Virus record (IMG/VR): IMGVR_UViG_3300027513_000014
Coordinates: 1 to 64,000 of that record
Length of the DNA stretch: 64,000 bases
Strand: one strand, 5' to 3'
From: a virus
Shown here one piece after another: positions 58,521-64,000 of this stretch. Numbering within the stretch: the stretch's first letter is position 1; every line of letters begins with the position of its first letter. The position numbers and the translations under genes are program-made. Under the pieces are notes generated by a model. That model saw only the letters and a program-made list of their open reading frames with translations, did not search any database and was not told the DNA's origin.

Positions 58521-60385
58521 TACTTCGCCTCCCCATAGTTGTCCCCCACGCCCACCTCAGCCATGAGCGGTAAGCCTGCACCCCACTCAGGTCTGCGTGT
58601 CATCTCCTCCATCAGGATCGCTTTAACCTCTTCAACATGCCGCACATGTATGACGTAGCCGTTCTCGTCATGCGCCTGCTGAGCAAGGTGATACCCAAGC
58701 GGCATAATTCTTTTCTGTATGCGTGCCGCAGCGTCAAATACCAGTATCCTGTCCAGATACTGCACGATGTTCTCAAGTAGCTTCCCTCCATAGAGGCGCT
58801 TGGGTTTACCGGAAAAGGTAAACTCCCATTGGCCATCTTTGTATTGCAAATTATGGTAATACATTCTGAGCCTGCCAGGGACATGCACCATGCCCTTCTC
58901 GATGACTACGGGACCCACCTGCATGACGTTTCCACCGTTGGCAATGATAGGTATCGCCAGAGTATTTAGCTTGGCCCATAGAGCCGGTATCTGGTAGTAA
59001 ACATTACGGTAGGTATACACTATCTGTGCAGCTATTGCGTCATCCAGCTCGATGCCCTTGCCCAGCTGGTTCTTGGACATGATCCTGAGCTGCCGCTGGA
59101 ACTTCATCCAACCCAGCCCGAACCCTAGCCCGAGAATCGCGGTCTTCCCGCAGAATCTGGCATCAGGATGAACTTTTTTGTTAATCTTTTTATTAAAAAC
59201 AATGGACGCAAAGTTTGAATATACATCGTCTCCATTCTCAAACTGGTTAAGCAAGCTAGTCTGATCCGCAAGGAACGCCACCAGTCTCGCCTCGATCTGC
59301 GAGCTATCCACCACCATCACTTTATGATCGGGTGGTGCAGTCAAGGATTTCCTTAGCTCGCCTCCCCGCGTCATGTTTTGCACGTTTAGCTGCCAGTCCC
59401 CCGAGCCACGATGTGTATGAGCACCGGAGAACCGCACAGGCATTGGCATGTTACCTTTAACGGTAACCGGCCATTGAAGGTTGGAGATATTTATGAATCG
59501 CTGCGCGCGGGTTTCCTCTATGGTGCTTTTCGCGCCAAGTCTCGCAGCCACCAGAGCCTGCACAATGGGATTAGGATGCTCCTCAAGCTCCAGGAACGCC
59601 TGATCTGTTTTGGCGAACGCATATAGCTCCAGCCCTGTAGTGGGTGAAATTTTTTTAGGCGGGTCCACGCCCTGAGTGCGCAGCATGTCGGCAAACACCT
59701 CGTTTTGCCGCACAGTCTGGGCGTCTGCCCCGATAGCGCTCAGTGCCACAGACTTCGCCACCAGCACGTTATTCCGGTGCAAGGCTAGCCGGGTCTGGTC
59801 CAGCCGGAAAACCGGCTCCACGGTCATCCTGAGGATCATGTCGAGGATGGGTATCTCGCACATGGGGAACGCGCCTGATACTACCAGCGTCTTGAATATC
59901 CCCGCGCAAAGCGACACATCGTTAAGCGCGTATTCCACATAAGCGTTGTAGAGGCCCGATGCCTTGATCATCGGCAGGTCCATGCCGCGCACGCCAATGA
60001 GTGCGCTACTGTCCTTCACGCCAAGCTGCAAGTGCCGTGCTACTGCGCTCAAAGATAAGCTCGTAAGCGCATAGCGTATGGTCGCCTGCGCCACAGAAAG
60101 TGTGCAACAGAGTATCTTTGGAACAAAATTATATCGCCACGAGAGGATACTTGCGTCGAATAGCGCGTTATGGCTAATGGTCATGAGGTCGCTGGGATCG
60201 TATCTCTTGAGATGCGAGTCTAGTTTATCGCCATCTACCCAATAGGGGGTGTTAGAGAGTCCCTCTTGGAAGGCACAGCCGTTGACCCGGAACCGGGGAG
60301 ATAGTATATACTCTGCCGGGGACAGAAACTTCAGCGAGAAGTCGTCGCTGTAGTACGTCTCGAAATCGAGGAACAGAAGCTTCAT
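58520..60385 (-). CDS. DNA polymerase, family A
   Basis: 621 residues from the ATG at 60383-60385; an upstream open stretch reads through palindrome copy 31 and is not expected to be used. 3'-5' exonuclease motifs: LFLDFET (about 5), HNALFDASIL, and YALNDVSL. Polymerase motifs: A VVDSSQIEARL (about 355), B KTAILGLGFGLG, C QAHDENG (about 570). A T7-like replicative polymerase with proofreading but no 5' nuclease. The palindrome touches the start codon and no normal Shine-Dalgarno lies before it except GGAA within the palindrome. Confidence 0.92.
   Translation of the reverse strand: MKLLFLDFETYYSDDFSLKFLSPAEYILSPRFRVNGCAFQEGLSNTPYWVDGDKLDSHLKRYDPSDLMTISHNALFDASILSWRYNFVPKILCCTLSVAQATIRYALTSLSLSAVARHLQLGVKDSSALIGVRGMDLPMIKASGLYNAYVEYALNDVSLCAGIFKTLVVSGAFPMCEIPILDMILRMTVEPVFRLDQTRLALHRNNVLVAKSVALSAIGADAQTVRQNEVFADMLRTQGVDPPKKISPTTGLELYAFAKTDQAFLELEEHPNPIVQALVAARLGAKSTIEETRAQRFINISNLQWPVTVKGNMPMPVRFSGAHTHRGSGDWQLNVQNMTRGGELRKSLTAPPDHKVMVVDSSQIEARLVAFLADQTSLLNQFENGDDVYSNFASIVFNKKINKKVHPDARFCGKTAILGLGFGLGWMKFQRQLRIMSKNQLGKGIELDDAIAAQIVYTYRNVYYQIPALWAKLNTLAIPIIANGGNVMQVGPVVIEKGMVHVPGRLRMYYHNLQYKDGQWEFTFSGKPKRLYGGKLLENIVQYLDRILVFDAAARIQKRIMPLGYHLAQQAHDENGYVIHVRHVEEVKAILMEEMTRRPEWGAGLPLMAEVGVGDNYGEAK
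58805..58822. repeat. loose palindrome copy (in CDS)
   Basis: TTTACCGGAAAAGGTAAA within the polymerase gene, coding for FTFSGK. Confidence 0.55.
59450..59467. repeat. dispersed palindrome, copy 30 (in CDS)
   Basis: GTTACCTTTAACGGTAAC within the polymerase gene, coding for VTVKGN just before polymerase motif A. Confidence 0.9.
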
Positions 60386-60403
60386 GTTACTTTTTCCGGT
60401 AAC
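60386..60403. repeat. dispersed palindrome, copy 31 (at polymerase start)
   Basis: GTTACTTTTTCCGGTAAC; its edge is directly adjacent to the polymerase ATG. Confidence 0.92.
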
Positions 60404-60435
60404 TGCAGCGCAGGTGCTGCTATAGGAGAAATACA

Positions 60436-60648
60436 ATGGCATGGTATAAAAACAAACAGCGTGACGTTCGTCCGGCAACCCCGGAAGACGAGGGGTACGA
60501 TCCGGCACTGAGCCAAGTGTTCATCAAGATGGACGATGGCACAGAGGAACTGGTAGACGCCACGCTGCTTGGCACGGGCGATCTCCCCCCAACCCCACCG
60601 GCTGCACAAACAAGTCATGCTCGGAAGCCCGCTAACGAGCGCACTTGA
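60436..60648 (+). CDS. small hypothetical protein, lone rightward gene
   Basis: 70 residues, Pro/Thr-rich C-terminal half. AGGAG precedes the ATG. It is the only rightward gene in the replication block, divergent from the polymerase, and is followed about 60 bp later by a rightward intrinsic terminator, so it has its own transcript. Function unknown. Confidence 0.62.
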   Translation: MAWYKNKQRDVRPATPEDEGYDPALSQVFIKMDDGTEELVDATLLGTGDLPPTPPAAQTSHARKPANERT

Positions 60649-60649
60649 C

Positions 60650-60753
60650 ATGGTATAAATACGATGATACATGCCCACTGACGCTTCTCTCGTGGGTGGG
60701 AACGTCATATTGCGAGCGGGGGTTGAGAGTAAGTCTCCCTCCGCTCGCTTTTT
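60650..60753 (+). terminator. rightward terminator, possibly with short RNA gene
   Basis: GCGAGCGG (60712-60719) pairs with CCGCTCGC (60741-60748) and is followed by TTTTTC. Upstream, TTGACATGG-TATAAAT (60648-60663) offers an extended -10 (TGG-TATAAA), so a short RNA of roughly 80 nt could be made between them. The terminator is well supported; the RNA is speculative. Confidence 0.6.
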
Positions 60754-60756
60754 CAT

Positions 60757-61161
60757 TTAGTCTTCTAACTTGGCCAAGCCACTACGCGCTAAGCCAGCGA
60801 CCATCTTCTGTGCAGCTGGACCGGGATCGTCAATATCACGCATCCCATGCTCACGCGCTTCGGCACCCGAACTGAACACCGGCACTTCAGTTTTATAATC
60901 AAACGTGCTGGAGTGAACAACGCCGGGAAAACGAAGCGCGAGCGTGTGCTCGGTGCCGTGGCACGCGAGCCATCCTCCACACAGGTGTCCGTCGCGCTGG
61001 TGACACATGAACACCTTGCGGTCCTGCTCCCACGTCTCGCCATCGTAGAGCGGCAACTTGTCATACTCGTTCTGACTCCAGATGCCGGAAGGCACGTCGC
61101 GGCGGTAGGGGCACGAGCCGCACGGCGTCGGGGGCGGCTTGGGCAGGTTAGTCTCCGCCAT
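60757..61161 (-). CDS. DUF6283-like Cys-rich protein
   Basis: 134 residues from the ATG at 61159-61161 (GGAGGGGACA upstream). The pattern CGSCPYRRDVPSGIW, then FMCHQ, then CGGWLACHG matches a conserved small family with four or more Cys and one His, probably binding zinc. Widespread in phages; function unknown. Overlaps the upstream gene by 14 bp. Confidence 0.72.
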   Translation of the reverse strand: MAETNLPKPPPTPCGSCPYRRDVPSGIWSQNEYDKLPLYDGETWEQDRKVFMCHQRDGHLCGGWLACHGTEHTLALRFPGVVHSSTFDYKTEVPVFSSGAEAREHGMRDIDDPGPAAQKMVAGLARSGLAKLED

Positions 61162-61384
61162 TGTCCCCTCCATCTTCCACTTCCGCAATCAACGCCTCCT
61201 TGACCAGCGCTACAGATATACTCAGGTTGGGCCACTCAACGATGACACTGGCCTGATCGTTCTCTTCGTACTCCGTGAACTCGCCGTACCAGTAACCGCT
61301 GTCCGGCATCAAATCATCTGGCACACAGCTCATGCTCTCTATGTCATTGATCAACGTCAGCACTGCTTCCCTTAGTTTACCCAT
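61148..61384 (-). CDS. hypothetical acidic protein (78 aa)
   Basis: 78 residues from the ATG at 61382-61384, chosen because AAGGGAG is 9 nt upstream (an ATG three codons earlier is too close). Acidic with a beta-rich middle (SVIVEWPNLSISVAL). Palindrome copy 32 is 18 bp upstream. Function unknown. Confidence 0.6.
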   Translation of the reverse strand: MGKLREAVLTLINDIESMSCVPDDLMPDSGYWYGEFTEYEENDQASVIVEWPNLSISVALVKEALIAEVEDGGDNGGD

Positions 61385-61402
61385 CTGAACCATCTCCCTT
61401 AA

Positions 61403-61420
61403 GTTACCGTTTTCGGTAAT
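61403..61420. repeat. dispersed palindrome, copy 32
   Basis: GTTACCGTTTTCGGTAAT upstream of the 78-residue gene. The 180 bp to the next gene upstream hold no other recognised feature. Confidence 0.9.
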
Positions 61421-61597
61421 TCACAGCTTGCGAGGTTTTCACCGGCTGAACGACCTCTGTCCCTTTAGGACAACTGAAAGGAAAGAACCGGAACCTCGCC
61501 TTGTATTGCCTTGGTTACCATGGACGTTATGACCTATCCATAGGCCGCACAATCGCCCGTTGCTGCTAGCGGCTGCGGGGGAGCTTCACCTTTCCTC

Positions 61598-61873
61598 TCA
61601 GGTGTTGGCGTTGGTGTTGACTCTGATCGGCACACTGACGGTGACCTGGTGAGCCAGTACCTCGTAAGTCTCGTTAGTGTGTGAGAAATACCGGGCAATC
61701 CGCGCACGGATTGCCTTAGGCTTCTGCAGGCTTGAGACGATCTCGCTGTCCCACCACTCGGAGACGTACTGGTCCAGAGTGGTGTAGGCTTCACGCTTGG
61801 TGCCCGCCAGATAGGTGTCGTGGCCATGTTTATGCGTAACGGTCACGACCCAGATGGGGATGGTTGCTTTCAC
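61598..61873 (-). CDS. hypothetical protein (91 aa)
   Basis: 91 residues from a GTG overlapping the previous stop (GTGA). Starts with a beta strand (ATIPIWVVTVTHKHG), followed by helices and a beta-rich end. No family recognised. Confidence 0.6.
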   Translation of the reverse strand: MKATIPIWVVTVTHKHGHDTYLAGTKREAYTTLDQYVSEWWDSEIVSSLQKPKAIRARIARYFSHTNETYEVLAHQVTVSVPIRVNTNANT

Positions 61874-62115
61874 TTTGGTTCATTCCTCTTAAATATAGGA
61901 CGCTCTCCACTGGCTATCCTCTCCCTGTCTCTCTGGTCTATGGCCGCCGATTCTATCTCATTCTCTATCCTCTTCCCCCTGTCCACGGCATAGAGGTACC
62001 CAAACACAACGCCGATAAGCGCCCCAACAAACGCGTAGCCTTCCAGGTTGATCAAACCTCCAATTGCTGCGCCTACACCGCACCATAAGGCGGCGATGAA
62101 TATACGATCAACCAT
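61870..62115 (-). CDS. membrane protein (81 aa)
   Basis: 81 residues from the ATG at 62113-62115 (GGAGGACAAC upstream, inside the previous gene). Two hydrophobic Gly-rich segments (IFIAALWCGVGAAIGG and YAFVGALIGVVFGYLYA) then a charged tail. Could be a small inner-membrane protein; a role is not evident. Confidence 0.62.
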   Translation of the reverse strand: MVDRIFIAALWCGVGAAIGGLINLEGYAFVGALIGVVFGYLYAVDRGKRIENEIESAAIDQRDRERIASGERPIFKRNEPK

Positions 62116-62515
62116 GTTGTCCTCCATCAAGCGCTTCGACACCAGCAGACACCATGATCTTGTTGAACCACTCCCACTGCTTCGGAGAGAACTTAACAGT
62201 GTCATACTGTGAAGCACGAGCAAACGTCTGCGCCACGAACGTCTGCGCGTTGGGCGTGATACGCGCGTTGGACTTGAGGATAGCTTCTGCAGCAGCCTTG
62301 ACCCATTGGCTTGAGACATCGGCTCTGTCGTTCTGCCACGAATAGTCGTTGGATTTGCTCGGGGCGTTGCCGTTGTTGGCAGCAAGCGTCTGGCCGTTAC
62401 CGTTACCGGTAACAGGCGTGCAATGCTGGATCAACTCGATCCATGTGAACCCATGGGAAGTGAGTGCGCTGTCTACTGCAGTCAGCACTTCATTGCTCAA
62501 TGGACGACTCGTCAT
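62108..62515 (-). CDS. hypothetical protein (135 aa)
   Basis: 135 residues. Leader AAGGAGTTACCCACATG is the clearest example of the conserved start context. Helical C-terminal half (PNAQTFVAQTFARASQYD). Palindrome copy 33 codes for VTGNGN near the N-terminus, in a low-complexity Asn/Gly/Ser stretch. Function unknown. Confidence 0.65.
   Translation of the reverse strand: MTSRPLSNEVLTAVDSALTSHGFTWIELIQHCTPVTGNGNGQTLAANNGNAPSKSNDYSWQNDRADVSSQWVKAAAEAILKSNARITPNAQTFVAQTFARASQYDTVKFSPKQWEWFNKIMVSAGVEALDGGQHG
62396..62413. repeat. dispersed palindrome, copy 33 (in CDS)
   Basis: GTTACCGTTACCGGTAAC, coding for PVTGNG in the 135-residue protein. Confidence 0.9.
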
Positions 62516-62542
62516 GTGGGTAACTCCTTTTCTATCTGGTTA

Positions 62543-62574
62543 TGAGCGAGTTACCGTTTCCGGTAACTCGCTCA
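62543..62574. repeat. dispersed palindrome, copy 34, extended to a 14-bp stem
   Basis: Core GTTACCGTTTCCGGTAAC at 62550-62567, flanked by TGAGCGA and TCGCTCA. Total 32-bp inverted repeat with a TTTC loop, between the VWA gene stop and the next start. The strongest hairpin of the set. Confidence 0.92.
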
Positions 62575-62582
62575 GGTTTATG

Positions 62583-63974
62583 CTAGTAGCGTGCGCCCTT
62601 CGGCTTCTGCTTGGGGACCATCACCACCTCGCCCCAGGGATACTGGTTTGGTTTCTTGACGGTGCTACCCCAGATCACAGGATAGTTTGGGGTATACCCC
62701 GGGAACCTACCGTCACCATCGGTGAGATAAATCAAGCAATCCGGCTCCACCTGATTGTCCCTTATCCAATCAAACACCGGCACGAAGCTAGTGCCTCCAC
62801 CTCCTCTTACACCACGGCGTCGTATGGTGTTCAGATCATCAGGTGATTCACACACGTCCACGTCATGCACGTGGTAGTCACACCACACGATGATCACCTT
62901 GCGCGGCTTCATATCCGTAAGCACGCCGGATACTTCAGCGAGGAACATATCACGCTCATTGATCACGGACCCAGAGGTGTCGCCGCCTATCACGATGGTG
63001 CCTGTGCCATGCCCAGAGCGGGACGGCGCATAGATGTCCCTTGTGATAAGTCTTCTGTCCGGTACCCTCCACTCCCAGCGATCGCTTCCGATCTTGCGCG
63101 CCATGACTGCGCGAAGCTTGTCCGTCCAGTCCACCTTGGGCGTCAGAAGCTCTTTGAATAGAAGTGCTGAGCCGCCTGCACCCTTGCCTGCCTGCGTGTC
63201 CAACTCCATTGCGGCAGCTAGCTCTCTGGCCCACTTCGTCTCGCTGCGCTCGGCTATCGCAGTGGTCGGGTTCTTGCCTTGTGCCTCACCCGGCTTCAGA
63301 TGCTGGTCAAAACTGCCCTCTGGGGAGTTACCGTTAACGGTAACCTTGTCAGGTTTGTCAGATTCTCCCTGATTTTGCCCCTGGTCTGGTCCATTTGGCC
63401 CATCAGGACACGGCTGACCGGGCTGGCCCGGGGGTTTGGGCATGTTACCCTGCTGGCTCGCCTGATATATTATCCTGTAAGCCTCCGTGACCGAGTGCTT
63501 CTGCGTCACCAGATGCGGCCAGTGATACCAGTCCTTATGTAGTTTTCCGATCTTGCTCGATACGAGCATGTCGTTGACCACCAAGTCCAGAGCGACCTGT
63601 GCGATCTTGATGTCGAACGGGAGTTTGGTGCCATCAGCACAGAGCACATACCCTGCCTGCCTCCACCTGTGAAGCAATGCGGTATGGTCCAGCACGCAGT
63701 GAAGTATCTCGTGGCCACATGCGAACACCCGGTTCATCAGGTCATACTGGAAGAATGTATCCGGGTTGGCGAGCATGACGAACCCATCGGTTGCTGCAAT
63801 GGGCACGTCACGCGTGAAATACGCAACCTTCTTGTCGTTTTCCGGGTTCATCATCGTCATGAACAGATGTGTGAACCCCGGCGCGTGAAACACAAGCGCT
63901 GTGCGAGTCTCACGCCATTGGCGTGTTTGCACTTTATCCAGTTCCGCTGGCTTGTATTTGCTCTGGTCGATCAT
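62583..63974 (-). CDS. VWA-like / DUF2201-type metallopeptidase protein
   Basis: 463 residues from the ATG at 63972-63974 (leader AAGGAGTAACCCACATG). N-terminal HEILH (residues 88-92) is a zinc-peptidase-like motif in ACGHEILHCVLDH. A Pro/Gly/Gln-rich linker follows (about 195-225). The C-terminal VWA domain has the MIDAS motif DTSGS, GGTSFVPVFDW and YLTDGDG. Proteins of this class pair with MoxR ATPases; the likely partner is at 1362-2474. The linker holds palindrome copy 35 (VTVNGN). Confidence 0.82.
   Translation of the reverse strand: MIDQSKYKPAELDKVQTRQWRETRTALVFHAPGFTHLFMTMMNPENDKKVAYFTRDVPIAATDGFVMLANPDTFFQYDLMNRVFACGHEILHCVLDHTALLHRWRQAGYVLCADGTKLPFDIKIAQVALDLVVNDMLVSSKIGKLHKDWYHWPHLVTQKHSVTEAYRIIYQASQQGNMPKPPGQPGQPCPDGPNGPDQGQNQGESDKPDKVTVNGNSPEGSFDQHLKPGEAQGKNPTTAIAERSETKWARELAAAMELDTQAGKGAGGSALLFKELLTPKVDWTDKLRAVMARKIGSDRWEWRVPDRRLITRDIYAPSRSGHGTGTIVIGGDTSGSVINERDMFLAEVSGVLTDMKPRKVIIVWCDYHVHDVDVCESPDDLNTIRRRGVRGGGGTSFVPVFDWIRDNQVEPDCLIYLTDGDGRFPGYTPNYPVIWGSTVKKPNQYPWGEVVMVPKQKPKGARY
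63327..63344. repeat. dispersed palindrome, copy 35 (in CDS)
   Basis: GTTACCGTTAACGGTAAC, a perfect 18-bp palindrome coding for VTVNGN in the VWA protein linker. Confidence 0.95.
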
Positions 63975-64000
63975 GTGGGTTACTCCTTTATGCACGCGAT

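Noticed and set aside
60645-60875. Rightward 76-codon frame starting TTG
   Set aside because: Runs through the terminator and into the antisense strand of a DUF6283-like gene; its N-terminal likeness to the gene at 60436 is only six residues.
61421-61597. Small gene or RNA in the gap upstream of the 78-residue gene
   Set aside because: Only very short frames without ribosome-binding sites and no stable stem-loop were seen.

Overview
The window is almost entirely a tailed double-stranded DNA bacteriophage with podovirus-like architecture. It has terminase, portal, scaffold and coat genes, a connector and tail-tube set with no tape-measure or sheath gene, several very large internal (ejected) virion proteins, and many tail fibres or spikes. 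The GH19-like endolysin and the lambda-type lysozyme domain in a virion protein suggest a Gram-negative host, but nothing here identifies it. No integrase or lysogeny repressor was recognised.

Layout. About 1-5.6 kb: a leftward early block (MoxR-type AAA ATPase, zinc-ribbon protein, small proteins) with three intrinsic-type terminators and a roughly 0.75 kb non-coding stretch at 3.65-4.4 kb that could be an origin or control region. About 5.9-46.5 kb: rightward virion and lysis genes, interrupted only by terL/terS on the opposite strand at 9.5-11.4 kb. The order is virion lysozyme, small membrane proteins, terminase, portal, scaffold, coat, adaptors, collagen-like fibres, endolysin, tail-tube-like protein, GNAT-like protein, ejection proteins including a 2471-residue polyvalent protein, further fibres, and an HNH nuclease. 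About 46.4-64 kb: a leftward replication block (primase-helicase, candidate SSB, SF2 helicase, VRR-NUC nuclease, RecB-like Fe-S nuclease, family A DNA polymerase, wHTH proteins, and a VWA/metallopeptidase protein that should partner the MoxR ATPase at the other end).

Two things stand out. First, at 51.63-52.85 kb a gene for a protein resembling the C-terminal domain of IS110 transposases (no nuclease domain) is flanked on both sides by arrays alternating two 10-nt repeats with 8-9-nt spacers, period 36-37 nt. This matches the TIGR-Tas class of RNA-guided systems (a TasA-type, nuclease-less protein), with 11 apparent guide units. Second, an 18-bp palindrome of the form GTTACC-N6-GGTAAC occurs about 35 times (about 42 with degenerate copies), between genes, inside genes in several reading frames, between the -35 and -10 of a promoter, and next to start codons. 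It looks like the binding site of an unidentified phage or host regulator, or a recombination linker between modules.

Many genes overlap by ATGA or GTGA, consistent with translational coupling. Several very small genes (26-57 residues) and one nested out-of-frame zinc-ribbon gene are reported because their ribosome-binding sites and junctions support them.
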